In this document: one piece after another, positions 1 through 7,632 of the stretch
Numbering within the stretch: the stretch's first letter is position 1
How the letters are laid out: every line of letters begins with the position of its first letter
Source of the DNA: Shewanella carassii
GTDB taxonomy: Bacteria; Pseudomonadota; Gammaproteobacteria; Enterobacterales; Shewanellaceae
DNA length: 50,616 bases
Direction: 5' to 3'
Assembly: GCF_002777975.1 (NCBI RefSeq)
Contig: NZ_NGVS01000033.1
Span: 523,720 to 574,335, forward strand
The notes under the pieces: generated by a model
The model's database searches: none
What the model was told of the DNA's origin: nothing
Seen by the model: only the letters and a program-made list of their open reading frames with translations
Position numbers and translations under genes: made by a program

Positions 1-26
1 CTTGGATTTACTTGTTATATGGCTTG
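1..26 (-). repeat. Partial attC-like site cut by the window edge
   Basis: Just after the stop of the kinase gene the minus strand reads GCCATATAACAAG. ATATAAC resembles the R'' core of an integron attC site and matches the way the neighbouring cassette ends (GTATAAC overlapping its stop). Only the first bases are inside the window, so the rest of the hairpin cannot be seen. The call rests on the analogy with the complete site at 1580-1653. Confidence 0.3.
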
Positions 27-35
27 AGGCTAGAT

Positions 36-1532
36 TCAAAATGAATTGGAAACAAAATTTACTAATTTTTCAATATTGAACTCATTTACTTGAGTATTAT
101 AAATATGCATAGCACCAACATTATGTATTTCTTTTGGCAGCTCGTTACTCGTAAAGGCGAATGGGTCTGGCCTATTATCTCTCTGCCTAGCTAATCCTGA
201 GTGAGTATTTTCTAAAATATATAAGTCACCATATTCATCAATGTCGGATTCTACAAGAACAATATTTATCCCTTTTCCATCTGAGGACTCTATTCCTCCC
301 CATGCTAAAACAGATTTTCGATTTAGTTCAGGCTTAATTAGAAACTCTTTGCGTTCACCCCACATATCATTGCCATAACGTTTAATTACGTCATGCTCAG
401 TAATCTTGTGAAACCAGATGTTCACTTTCTTATTGCTGAATGTAATGTCATACCTCAAATCTCCCATACCATAAGCTTGGTGTATTTTCATACTGCCAGT
501 TGTACCTGAGACTTTATTGAAATCATCAACGAAATCTGAAAGTGGTTTAATGACTTCATTTTCAAATTGAAAATTCAAAATACCTTCTTTTCTCTTTTTC
601 TCACTTTGAATTCGCTGTCTCTCAGACTCTTCTTTTTCAGCCTGCTGGTCTCTAGCAATTTTGTTCTGAATAATTTTATCGATTGCAGATTTATGTGATC
701 CAGTATTTTGTGTAGAACTTAAAAGGTCACTCCTTACATCTTCCCATGAGCTGTAACGCATGTTTGGTCTTTTAGCCATTAATTTATTAATAACAGATGC
801 AACTTTTGGTGATATTCTTGAATTTTCTTCACTTACTAGTTTTGGCACTATAGTAAGGTGTGCTTGTTCCCAATCTAACTGTTGTCCGAATGCATGTTTT
901 AATGCTGCTATTTGATAAAAAACATGTCCGATAGAATACATATCCATTTGGATAGTGTTCTTTTCTGCTCGATAGGCTTCTGGTGCTATATATGGCTCTG
1001 TACCCCATCCTTTAAAAGTCTTTGAACGTGTTTTTTCTTGCGCAATTTTGGCCAACCCAAAATCTGCAATTTTAAAAACGCCATTGCTTAGAAAAATATT
1101 ATCTGGCTTTATGTCACGATGAACTAATATCTTATTTACAGCTTCCATTCCATTAATTATTTGGTGAAATATCTCTAGGCAGACACTTTCATCCAACAAT
1201 TCTTTTTGGTCTTTGATGAAATCTTCTAAAGAACCATCTTCAGCATACTCCATTACGAGAAATGGTGTACTGGGGTCTGATAGTCCATCGTGAAATCCGT
1301 GGTATTGAATCACATTTTCGTGTTGTATTGTTTGTGCTTTATCCCATTCATTTATAAGTGACCGATGATTGTTGTCATCTTGAATATAATATTGTAGAGA
1401 TTTAAGAGCTAATCGTAATGTTCCATTCTTCTCAAGGATAGAGAAAACATGACCCATTCCTCCCTGACCTAAAAAGGAAGAGATAATAAATTCTTGACCT
1501 TGAAAATTAATGGAGTCATTTATCCTTAACAT
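36..1532 (-). CDS. Serine/threonine protein kinase (Hanks type) with an unknown C-terminal domain
   Basis: A 498-residue protein with a full eukaryotic-like kinase domain in about residues 14-270. The glycine loop GQGGMGHVF is at 22-30, the ATP-binding Lys is in ALKSL at about 44, the catalytic loop HRDIKPDN starts at 138, DFG is at 157-159 and the GTEPYIAPEA activation/APE segment follows. A charged, probably coiled linker (about 285-325, rich in K, E, R and Q) leads to a C-terminal domain of about 170 residues that I do not recognise. No membrane segment is seen, so it is probably cytoplasmic. The start is supported by AGGAAAA upstream of ATG. The gene is AT-rich compared with the core genes and lies between attC-like sites, so it is probably a mobile gene cassette. 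Kinases of this kind are often defence or toxin components, but that role is inference. Confidence 0.85.
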   Translation of the reverse strand: MLRINDSINFQGQEFIISSFLGQGGMGHVFSILEKNGTLRLALKSLQYYIQDDNNHRSLINEWDKAQTIQHENVIQYHGFHDGLSDPSTPFLVMEYAEDGSLEDFIKDQKELLDESVCLEIFHQIINGMEAVNKILVHRDIKPDNIFLSNGVFKIADFGLAKIAQEKTRSKTFKGWGTEPYIAPEAYRAEKNTIQMDMYSIGHVFYQIAALKHAFGQQLDWEQAHLTIVPKLVSEENSRISPKVASVINKLMAKRPNMRYSSWEDVRSDLLSSTQNTGSHKSAIDKIIQNKIARDQQAEKEESERQRIQSEKKRKEGILNFQFENEVIKPLSDFVDDFNKVSGTTGSMKIHQAYGMGDLRYDITFSNKKVNIWFHKITEHDVIKRYGNDMWGERKEFLIKPELNRKSVLAWGGIESSDGKGINIVLVESDIDEYGDLYILENTHSGLARQRDNRPDPFAFTSNELPKEIHNVGAMHIYNTQVNEFNIEKLVNFVSNSF

Positions 1533-1579
1533 GATTTTTCCTAATGCTTACTATCGATTATGTACGAATGTTGGTTGCC

Positions 1580-1653
1580 ATATAACGCCCGCAACAGGGG
1601 CCAATTTGAAGCGCAGCGGAAAATTGGTCCCTGCATGCTTGCGATTGTTATAC
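1580..1653 (-). repeat. attC-like recombination site of a gene cassette
   Basis: On the minus strand it starts GTATAAC (R''-like, overlapping the stop codon of the membrane-protein gene) and ends GCGTTATAT (R'-like). In between lies an imperfect inverted repeat with arms of the type AAATTGGYCCCTG and a short central loop. The 74-nt length, the position directly behind a gene, and the conserved AAC...GTT ends are what integron attC sites show. No integron integrase gene is in the window. Confidence 0.7.
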
Positions 1654-2301
1654 CTTCTTGGGTAATCTCACAATAGTTTCTGAATCAAACATTTCCGGCG
1701 ATCCGTCCCAGATTACCTCATTATTTTTTCTTAAGATAAAAAGCATTGATGCTGCTTCGTCTTCTTCTAAACCTGGAAGTCGTCTAATATTTCCTGTTGT
1801 CATAGGACCATGCTTGGCCAATGTGGATAGAATAATTTTTTCTTTCTCTTTCCAAGATTTTTCAGATTGCTCTTTAGCCGTGTGATCAATTTTCTCACTT
1901 ACTAAGTTTTCAATCTGTTCTGCAATAGCGCTCACTTGTTTTTTTGAATCCCCATGACTAGATATGAGAGCCTCAATACTTTCATTAATTTCTTCTTTTA
2001 GCTTAACAAAACTATTTTCTATTTCTGTTTTATCTGACCGTGAAAAATCGCTGGAATTCCAAACATGATTTCTCATATCAGTTACTGTATCTTTCATCAT
2101 TCCAAAGGTATCTGCATATAGCTTTTCGAAAAGAACTTCAAGTCTAGTAACTGTAGAATTAATATTTGACGAAGCTCTCTCCAAATCTTGTGTATTTTTT
2201 GTTGACATCTTATAGAACGTTACCGATAGCCAAATCGCAAAGCCACCAATGATCAATGAGACAATAGATGCCACCAATCCTATAATTTCAGTTCCTGTCA
2301 A
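1648..2301 (-). CDS. Membrane-anchored coiled-coil protein with a possible winged-helix end
   Basis: A 217-residue protein that I cannot assign to a named family. One hydrophobic segment at about residues 6-30 would anchor it in the inner membrane. Residues 35-150 are charged and helical (probable coiled coil). The last 65 residues (from LSTLAKHGPMTTGNIRRLPG) look like a small winged-helix fold, of the kind that asks whether a strand opens before reading a neighbour. It forms a cassette: the upstream core is GTTATAC at 2327-2333 (minus strand), and its own attC-like site overlaps the stop. Its partner could be the kinase downstream, which reads in the same direction about 115 bases away, but nothing in the sequence proves a shared function. 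It is AT-rich like the kinase. Confidence 0.6.
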   Translation of the reverse strand: MTGTEIIGLVASIVSLIIGGFAIWLSVTFYKMSTKNTQDLERASSNINSTVTRLEVLFEKLYADTFGMMKDTVTDMRNHVWNSSDFSRSDKTEIENSFVKLKEEINESIEALISSHGDSKKQVSAIAEQIENLVSEKIDHTAKEQSEKSWKEKEKIILSTLAKHGPMTTGNIRRLPGLEEDEAASMLFILRKNNEVIWDGSPEMFDSETIVRLPKKV

Positions 2302-2326
2302 AATATTTCTCCTTACTCTTTAATAG

Positions 2327-2411
2327 GTATAACAGCTGTATAGTACGCATGCGCGTTTTAGTCCTCGGAGGAGTATAAACGCGCATCGCTATCTGTTTGA
2401 ATTAGCTGGAT
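2327..2411 (-). repeat. attC-like hairpin at the edge of the left cassette island
   Basis: The minus strand runs from ATCCAGC (one base off the RYYYAAC core) to GTTATAC. The interior holds a long hairpin, GCGATGCGCGTTTA pairing with TAAAACGCGCATGCG, with a small ACTCCTCCGAGGA top. Its 85-nt length and most bases match the site at 34507-34591 in the opposite orientation. The R' core GTTATAC is also the left boundary of the first cassette. Confidence 0.6.
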
Positions 2412-2589
2412 ATAATACCATTTAGTCCTAATATCCCTTGCAGCTAAACGCGCATGCGCGGTTTCCAAACCTATTATCTACCAGCTGTATTTTTAAGTTT
2501 ATGAATTTAATGCTATTTTCTAAAATGTTACAGAAATAACGCGCAAACTTAGCTGCAACTTCCCAGCATATTGTCAGGAACGTCAATAA

Positions 2590-2609
2590 TACTGTATAGA
2601 AAATCAGTT
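2590..2609 (+). promoter_or_regulatory. LexA-like (SOS) box upstream of the small basic gene
   Basis: The sequence TACTGTATAGAAAATCAGTT contains CTG-N10-CAG with good flanks (TACTGTATA), matching the gammaproteobacterial LexA consensus except in the centre. It ends 15 bases before the ATG of the 50-residue gene. It overlaps a plausible promoter (TTGTCA, 16 bases, TGTATA). Confidence 0.5.
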
Positions 2610-2623
2610 CTGAGGTACTTACC

Positions 2624-2776
2624 ATGAGCGCTTCAAGCCCTGCAACCAAGGGCCTTAAAACCAAGCACCTTAAAACTAAGCGCCTTAAAACCAAGGACCC
2701 TAAAACTCAAGCCCGACAAAAAGCGTTAAGTAAAGCCATAGCTACCGCACGGGCACGACATGTTGTTCGTCCCTGA
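2624..2776 (+). CDS. Small lysine/arginine-rich protein with pentapeptide repeats
   Basis: A 50-residue, strongly basic protein too short for usual cut-offs. It has four tandem 15-base units giving GLKTK, HLKTK, RLKTK and DPKTQ at about residues 10-29, then a basic helix (KALSKAIATARAR) and the end HVVRP. A GAGG ribosome site lies about 9 bases before ATG, and a LexA-like box lies just upstream. The composition suggests binding to nucleic acid or to an acidic partner, but no family is recognised. The 3' half of the gene recurs inverted near 34410-34440, where it has lost its start and carries a one-base frameshift, so this copy is the intact one. The gene reads toward the core, opposite to the cassettes. 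Confidence 0.5.
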   Translation: MSASSPATKGLKTKHLKTKRLKTKDPKTQARQKALSKAIATARARHVVRP

Positions 2777-3270
2777 ATACCGTTACAAACGGAAAAGTAT
2801 CCTTGTCGCAGAGCCTTCGCTTAAGAAAAAGCTAAAGCTAACTGGTTGAATTGGCTATACAATACCCAGTACCTATTAGTAAAACAATTAGCTTAAGGTC
2901 AAGTTTTTTAACAAAGGCAATAAAACCCTGATTTTGTGGGGGTTGGCAACATAATTAGCTATTAAAACAACTGTGCCCGGCAAATCATATGAGCAATATT
3001 CCAATTGTTAAATTGCCTGTTTCAGTACTTGATGGCTGGGGGCTATTTCAGTTGTTATCGCCGACCAATACCGCTAAGTCTACTTGGGTTTGTGTGCTCG
3101 TTGAAAACGGCTGCCAGGATGGGCATGAACGGGAACAGGCTTGGGGGGAGGGCAGCCTAAAGCTGCTGCCAGAGAAGCTTTTCTATGTTAGCCTTGCCTT
3201 GTTTAAGAAGTTTATTGTCGTTTTGCCTTTGGCAAATAGTAAGATTTCAACTTGTATTCAGGGATGAAAA
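2777..3270. other. Gene-poor gap before the GNAT gene
   Basis: The first part (to about 2961) is the conserved inner end of the repeat element, including an outward-facing promoter-like pair on the minus strand (TTGACC complement at 2897-2902, TAATAG complement at 2873-2878, 18-base spacer). The rest contains a 92-codon open frame from 2989 with no recognisable motif or good ribosome site, which I do not call as a gene. Confidence 0.4.
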
Positions 3271-3687
3271 ATGCAAATACGTTTGGCTACTGAAATGGAT
3301 TTGGAGCAACTGATCCTGTTGTTTGATGAATATCGGCAGGAACTGGGACAAGAGTCGGATCTCGGTCGTTGTCGCGAATTTTTACGCTCTCGCTTGCAGG
3401 AAAATGATTCGATGATCTTTATCGCCACCGAAGGCGATTTCCCATTGGCATTCACTCAGCTCTTTCCTTCATTCTCTTCTTTATTACTCCAGCCCTTGTG
3501 GTATCTCGATGATCTCTTTGTATTGCCCGATTACCGAGGTCAGGGAATTGCCAAAGAACTCACTCATAGAGCCCGTACTCTGGCACAGGATGCCAAGGTG
3601 TTGGCGGTGAAGCGCAAATTCGGTGAGTCCTTCATGTCCGCAACCGGGGATGACACAGAGCAAGGTCTGTATCACGCACTACTTTAA
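3271..3687 (+). CDS. GNAT-family N-acetyltransferase
   Basis: A 138-residue acetyl-CoA-dependent transferase of the GNAT fold. Strands and helices at the N-terminus (IRLATEMDLEQLILLFDEYR) are typical motif C/D. The acetyl-CoA binding motif A is DLFVLPDYRGQGIAKEL at about residues 76-92, with the R-x-x-G-x-G/A signature as RGQGIA. The last 30 residues (KRKFGESFMSATGDD) are less regular, and the protein is slightly shorter than the usual 145-170. The substrate cannot be told. It stands alone, 55 bases upstream of the DUF445 gene in the same direction. Confidence 0.8.
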   Translation: MQIRLATEMDLEQLILLFDEYRQELGQESDLGRCREFLRSRLQENDSMIFIATEGDFPLAFTQLFPSFSSLLLQPLWYLDDLFVLPDYRGQGIAKELTHRARTLAQDAKVLAVKRKFGESFMSATGDDTEQGLYHALL

Positions 3688-3742
3688 TCTGCTGCCCCCT
3701 GTTTGCTACCATTAGCGGGTTTTAATTTCAGGGGATTTTAGA

Positions 3743-4483
3743 TTGAAAACAGCAGTACAACAGACACCTGTGCTCGACAAGAGCGCGGTTACCAATCTCT
3801 TGGCGCTGGCCATTATGCTGACCGGCTATGGCATGCACTCAGATGTGTTATTTAACATAGGCCTATTTGCCGTATCCGGCGCCATTACCAACTGGCTGGC
3901 GGTGCATATGTTGTTTGAAAAGGTGCCGGGTCTCTATGGTTCAGGGGTGATCCCGGCTCGTTTCGAGCAGTTCAAGCAAGCGATCAGCGAGCTGATGATG
4001 GAGCAGTTCTTCTCCGAAGCCAATATCGACCGTTTCCTGTCTACCCGCTCGGACAAGCAGAGCCTGGATCTCTCCGGTGTTATCACCAAGGTAGACTTGG
4101 CTCCGGCCTTCGATGCTTTGGTGGCCACGGTTGCCCAGTCATCATTGGGGGGCATGTTATCCATGTTTGGCGGCGCTGAAGCTCTTACTCCGCTCAAGCA
4201 ACCCTTTATTGAAAAGATGCAACAATCGCTGGCAGATATTGCCAAGAGTGATGATTTTTACGAGCTGCTCAAGGGCGAGCTGGAGCAGCCCGGAGTGATG
4301 GCCGATATGCGCAGTCAAATTCAGGATATTGTCGAGCAGCGGTTGGCCGAGTTAACGCCGCAGTTGGTCAAAGAGATGGTGCAGCAGATGATTAAAACTC
4401 ACCTGGGCTGGCTGGTTGTCTGGGGCGGTGTCTTTGGCGGTTTGATAGGGCTGGTCAGCGTATACCTGCAACGCTTGCTATAA
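3743..4483 (+). CDS. DUF445 family inner-membrane protein
   Basis: A 246-residue protein with two hydrophobic segments at about residues 17-55 (with the conserved AITNWLAVHMLFEK motif of DUF445) and one at the C-terminus (LGWLVVWGGVFGGLIGLVSVYL region). The central 150 residues form a soluble amphipathic helical domain. DUF445 proteins (YjiN/YheB-like) are of unknown function. The start is a TTG preceded by AGGGG at the right distance; no better ATG exists upstream. The next gene (VOC) follows after about 100 bases in the same direction. Confidence 0.8.
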   Translation: MKTAVQQTPVLDKSAVTNLLALAIMLTGYGMHSDVLFNIGLFAVSGAITNWLAVHMLFEKVPGLYGSGVIPARFEQFKQAISELMMEQFFSEANIDRFLSTRSDKQSLDLSGVITKVDLAPAFDALVATVAQSSLGGMLSMFGGAEALTPLKQPFIEKMQQSLADIAKSDDFYELLKGELEQPGVMADMRSQIQDIVEQRLAELTPQLVKEMVQQMIKTHLGWLVVWGGVFGGLIGLVSVYLQRLL

Positions 4484-4584
4484 CTATGGCTATCAGGCAT
4501 TGGCGATAAGCGCGGTCAAGTAGCAGCTTTTCAGCATATTAAGTATTACAGCAATCAAGTCGCTCAAGCGGCGGGAGGAAATCC

Positions 4585-4935
4585 ATGGCGTTACATCATA
4601 CGATTAACTATCTTGAACTTCCCGCCCGGGAACTGGAAGCCACTAAAGCGTTTTTTCAGGCGGTGTTTGGTTGGGGCTTTGTTGACTATGGCCCGGACTA
4701 CAGCTGCTTTACCCAGGCCGGGATCGATGGCGGTTTTTTCCGTTCATCGGTGAACTTCGATACCCTCAATGGCTGCCCGCTGTTGGTGCTCTACTCAAAT
4801 GATTTGAATGCCAGCCTGGAGGCCGTCAAGGCCCATGGCGGCGAGATCAGTAAAGATATTTTCAGTTTCCCCGGCGGTCGGCGCTTTCATTTTCGCTGCC
4901 CGAGCCAAAACGAGTATGCCGTCTGGTCTGAATAG
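4585..4935 (+). CDS. VOC-family (glyoxalase/bleomycin-resistance fold) protein
   Basis: A 116-residue single-domain VOC protein. The N-terminus HTINYLELPARELEATKAFFQAVFGWGFVDYGPDY (in pieces) is the typical beta-alpha-beta start with the F-Y/F-x-x-x-F-G-W motif. The end RRFHFRCPSQNEYAVWS carries the usual terminal strand with a metal-ligand-like Glu. Proteins of this type bind small molecules or catalyse metal-dependent reactions, and the substrate is unknown. The ribosome site GGAGG lies 7 bases before ATG. It is followed after 33 bases by the isomerase gene, so the two are probably cotranscribed. Confidence 0.85.
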   Translation: MALHHTINYLELPARELEATKAFFQAVFGWGFVDYGPDYSCFTQAGIDGGFFRSSVNFDTLNGCPLLVLYSNDLNASLEAVKAHGGEISKDIFSFPGGRRFHFRCPSQNEYAVWSE

Positions 4936-4968
4936 CCCCGGACGCTTCTCCCTTTACAAGGAAGGATT

Positions 4969-5313
4969 ATGCCTCACTGTATTATTGAGTATTCGGCGCC
5001 CCTGGCGCAGCAGTTGCCGGTTGCCAAACTGGTTCAGGCGGTGCACCAAGGTGCCATAGACTCAGGCTTGTTCACACCATCTGCCATCAAGAGTAGAGCA
5101 CATGCCTGTGAGCATTTCCTGGTAGGGGAGGACAGCACTCAAAGCTTTATCCATGTGCGTTTGGCCATTATGCCGGGGCGCACCGATGAGCAAAAGCAAG
5201 CCCTGACCCGAAGCGTGTTTGCCGCACTGGAGCCGATTGCGGCCAAAGCCGACAGTGTATCGCTGGAGGTTACTGAGCTGCATCAGCCAAGCTACCTTAA
5301 GCGCGGTAGCTAA
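4969..5313 (+). CDS. 5-carboxymethyl-2-hydroxymuconate delta-isomerase (CHMI) family protein
   Basis: A 114-residue tautomerase-superfamily protein. It begins MPHCIIEYS, so Pro is exposed as residue 1 after Met removal and would be the catalytic base. The core has HVRLAIMPGRTDEQKQAL, characteristic of CHMI and HpaF-like enzymes. In homoprotocatechuate breakdown such enzymes isomerise 5-carboxymethyl-2-hydroxymuconate, but no other genes of that route are nearby, so the real substrate here may differ. The ribosome site AAGGA sits 5 bases before ATG. It lies between the VOC and DUF1289 genes. Confidence 0.85.
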   Translation: MPHCIIEYSAPLAQQLPVAKLVQAVHQGAIDSGLFTPSAIKSRAHACEHFLVGEDSTQSFIHVRLAIMPGRTDEQKQALTRSVFAALEPIAAKADSVSLEVTELHQPSYLKRGS

Positions 5314-5322
5314 GAAGCTAAT

Positions 5323-5556
5323 ATGTCCAGGCAGCCAAAGCGCAGTAACAGGGTGGACTCTCCCTGTATTCGCCACTGCTGCCTGGACCTGCAAGATGTT
5401 TGCCTGGGGTGTTTCAGGACGCTGGAAGAAATTCTGGCCTGGCATCAGGCAACGGACAGCGAGCGGCAGGCTATTCTCGAGCGCTGTCGGCAGCGACAAG
5501 TTGAGCGTGACCAAGTAACGGCCGGGCTTAGAGTGCTGAGAACAAGGCGCAAGTGA
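5323..5556 (+). CDS. DUF1289 family small cysteine-rich protein
   Basis: A 77-residue protein with the DUF1289 signature SPCIRHCCLDLQDVCLGCFRT: three to four Cys arranged C-x3-C-x7-C-x2-C, probably binding zinc or an iron-sulfur cluster, then the conserved helix EILAWHQATDSERQAILE. Function is unknown for the family. The start is 9 bases after the isomerase stop, so the gene ends the VOC-CHMI-DUF1289 operon, which closes with a terminator at 5608-5637. Confidence 0.85.
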   Translation: MSRQPKRSNRVDSPCIRHCCLDLQDVCLGCFRTLEEILAWHQATDSERQAILERCRQRQVERDQVTAGLRVLRTRRK

Positions 5557-5604
5557 ACAAGCTCAAAGCAAATAAAGCGGCACAGAAGCGGATTTAAGTT
5601 AATG

Positions 5605-5637
5605 AATAAAGGCGCCATTCGGCGCCTTTATGGTTTT
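5605..5637. terminator. Bidirectional terminator between the DUF1289 gene and asnB
   Basis: The hairpin AAAGGCGCCATTCGGCGCCTTT is followed by ATGGTTTTT on the plus strand, and by ATTCATT on the minus strand for asnB. It serves convergent genes. Confidence 0.8.
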
Positions 5638-5646
5638 TACTTTAGC

Positions 5647-7311
5647 TCAATAAGATGCGGTATGCACAGAGCGCACCGCTCGGCCGGAAGGATCTATGAT
5701 GCCTGACAGGCTCTCATCCCAGGCCAGCGCTTCCGGGGTAGAGCAGGCAACCGATTTACCACCCGGTACCGTCAGTGCTGCCGACTCCAGCGGGAAGTGC
5801 TCTTCAAAGAAACAGCGATAGAAGTAGGCTTCCTTGGTTTCCGGCGTGTTGTGCGGGAAGCGGAAACGGGCGTTGGCCAGCTCTTTATCCTCCACCTGGG
5901 CGGCGGCATGTTCTTTCAGGCCATCAATCCAGGAGTAACCCACACCGTCACTGAACTGCTCTTTCTGGCGCCAGGCGACTTCGGCCGGGAGCTTATGCTC
6001 GAAGGCTTCACGCAGAATATGCTTTTCAATTCGGCCATCGCGCGACATCTTGGCTTCTGGGTTCAGGCGCATGGCCACGTCCATAAACTCCTTGTCGAGG
6101 AAGGGTACCCGGGCTTCCAGGCCCCAGGCTGCCATGGCCTTGTTGGCCCGCAGGCAGTCGTACAGGTGTAGCTTGTCGAGTTTACGTACCAGTTCTTCGT
6201 GGAAGGCGCGGGCGTTGGGTGCCTTGTGGAAATAGAGGTAACCGCCGAACAGTTCATCGGCTCCTTCGCCCGAGAGCACCATCTTGATCCCCATTGCCTT
6301 GATCTTGCGCGCCATCAAATACATGGGGGTTGCAGCGCGTATGGTGGTGACATCATAGGTTTCCAGGTGATAAATCACCTCCTTGATGGCATCCAGGCCT
6401 TCCTGGAAGGTGAAGTGCAGCTCATGGTGTATGGTGCCTATGGCATCGGCGACCTTTTGCGCCGCTGCCAGATCCGGCGCCCCTTTCAGGCCCACGGCAA
6501 AGGAGTGCAGCTGTGGCCACCAGGCATCGGAGGCGTCGTTGTCTTCAATACGGCGCTTGGCAAAAGTTTGGGTAATGGCGGAAATCACCGAGGAATCCAG
6601 CCCGCCAGACAGCAAAACGCCATAGGGCACATCTGACATCAGCTGGCGTTTTACCGCGGCTTCCAACGCTTCGCGCAACTCTTCGCTGGAGGCGCTGTTT
6701 TGGGCTACCGCTTCATAGTCGCGCCAGTCACGCTGATAGTATTGCACCGGCGCGTCATCTGCACTGTAGAGGTAATGCCCGGGGCTGAATACTTCCACAG
6801 TTTTACATACGGGGACCAGTGCCTTCATCTCGGAGGCGACATAGAAGTTGCCACTGGTATCGCGGCCGGTGTAAAGCGGGATGATCCCCATGTGATCCCG
6901 GCCTACGAGGTAGCAGTCCTTGGCCTTGTCATAGAGTACAAAGGCAAAAATACCGTTGAGCTTATCGAGAAAGTCGCAGCCATATTCCTGATACAGCGCC
7001 AGGATCACTTCGCAATCCGAGTTGGTCTGGTAGCTGTACTTGTCGCCGAGCTCGGCCTTGAGTTCTTTGTGGTTGTAGATTTCACCGTTGACTGCCAGCA
7101 CCAATTGGCCGTCTGCAGATAACAGCGGCTGGGCACCGTGTTCGATATCGACAATGGCCAGCCGCTCATGGGCGAGAATGGCTCTTGCAGTGGTATGAAT
7201 ACCCGACCAGTCAGGGCCGCGGTGACGCATCAGTTTGGACATCTCCAGCGCTGTGCTTCTCAGAGCGGCGGCATCAGACTGGATATCGAGAATGGCAAAA
7301 ATTGAACACAT
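5647..7311 (-). CDS. asnB: Asparagine synthetase B (glutamine-hydrolysing)
   Basis: It makes asparagine from aspartate, ATP and glutamine in the cytoplasm. The 554 residues equal the length of E. coli AsnB. The start chosen is the ATG giving MCSIFAILD, because Cys2 becomes the N-terminal nucleophile of the glutaminase domain; a longer frame upstream (to 7380) would bury it. GGAG lies 9 bases upstream. The glutaminase part (about 1-205) has RHRGPDWSG and the AVNGEIYNHKEL motif. The synthetase part has the PP-loop SGGLDSS at about 230 and the LSGEGADELFGGY block. It is monocistronic, convergent with the small operon to its left. Confidence 0.97.
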   Translation of the reverse strand: MCSIFAILDIQSDAAALRSTALEMSKLMRHRGPDWSGIHTTARAILAHERLAIVDIEHGAQPLLSADGQLVLAVNGEIYNHKELKAELGDKYSYQTNSDCEVILALYQEYGCDFLDKLNGIFAFVLYDKAKDCYLVGRDHMGIIPLYTGRDTSGNFYVASEMKALVPVCKTVEVFSPGHYLYSADDAPVQYYQRDWRDYEAVAQNSASSEELREALEAAVKRQLMSDVPYGVLLSGGLDSSVISAITQTFAKRRIEDNDASDAWWPQLHSFAVGLKGAPDLAAAQKVADAIGTIHHELHFTFQEGLDAIKEVIYHLETYDVTTIRAATPMYLMARKIKAMGIKMVLSGEGADELFGGYLYFHKAPNARAFHEELVRKLDKLHLYDCLRANKAMAAWGLEARVPFLDKEFMDVAMRLNPEAKMSRDGRIEKHILREAFEHKLPAEVAWRQKEQFSDGVGYSWIDGLKEHAAAQVEDKELANARFRFPHNTPETKEAYFYRCFFEEHFPLESAALTVPGGKSVACSTPEALAWDESLSGIIDPSGRAVRSVHTASY

Positions 7312-7585
7312 GGTAAGACTCCAAACTTGGTGTTTCTTCAGCAATGGCTCCACTTTGCCTGTAGAATTCTCAAAAGCCAAGCGTTATTTTTAAATATAAA
7401 TCATAAAAATGGTCTAATTTATAAATTTTAACCTGTTTGTTTGGTGGCTTTTTTGCAGGTTGAATAATTTAATCGCTTAATTGGTGAAAGATCTGCATTT
7501 TAGTCTGCTGTAACCGCGTGCAAATTGGCGCTTTCCCAAAGCCGCTGTTTTTATCGGCGATCGATTTATCGGCCCGGAAAACAAC

Positions 7586-7612
7586 ACAAAAAGGCGCCGG
7601 AGGCGCCTTGGG
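7586..7612 (-). terminator. Terminator of the M28 peptidase gene
   Basis: On the minus strand AAGGCGCCTCCGGCGCCTT is followed by TTTGTGTTG, directly behind the stop of the peptidase gene. The rest of the gap to asnB (7312-7585) is AT-rich and probably holds the asnB promoter. Confidence 0.8.
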
Positions 7613-7632
7613 GGATAGGGAAATGCGTCTGG

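Larger units (their letters stand above)
2331..2961. repeat. Left copy of an inverted, diverged repeat element
   Basis: This stretch aligns by eye with the reverse complement of 34226-34587. Shared blocks include the attC-like hairpin, AATATCCCTT, ATAGCTACCG, GTTGTTCGTCCCTGAAT, AAACGGAAAA, AAAACAATTAGC and AAGGTCAAG. About 300 bases (roughly 2441-2738) are present here and missing from the right copy. The segment carries the small basic gene and, at 2446-2464, a near-perfect palindrome around CGCGCATGCGCG. The gene-free part 2302-2623 otherwise holds the hairpin and the LexA-like box. Confidence 0.7.

Noticed and set aside
2428..2694. 88-codon minus-strand frame
   Set aside because: It is the antisense of the tandem repeats in the small basic gene; its Leu/Arg-rich start is only the mirror of the 15-base units.
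2989..3267. 92-codon plus-strand frame before the GNAT gene
   Set aside because: No known motif, no good ribosome site and uneven composition; it could be a broken gene but nothing supports it.
7381..7585. Extension of asnB to an upstream start, and genes in the gap
   Set aside because: The upstream start would hide the catalytic Cys2; the gap has no other coding signal.
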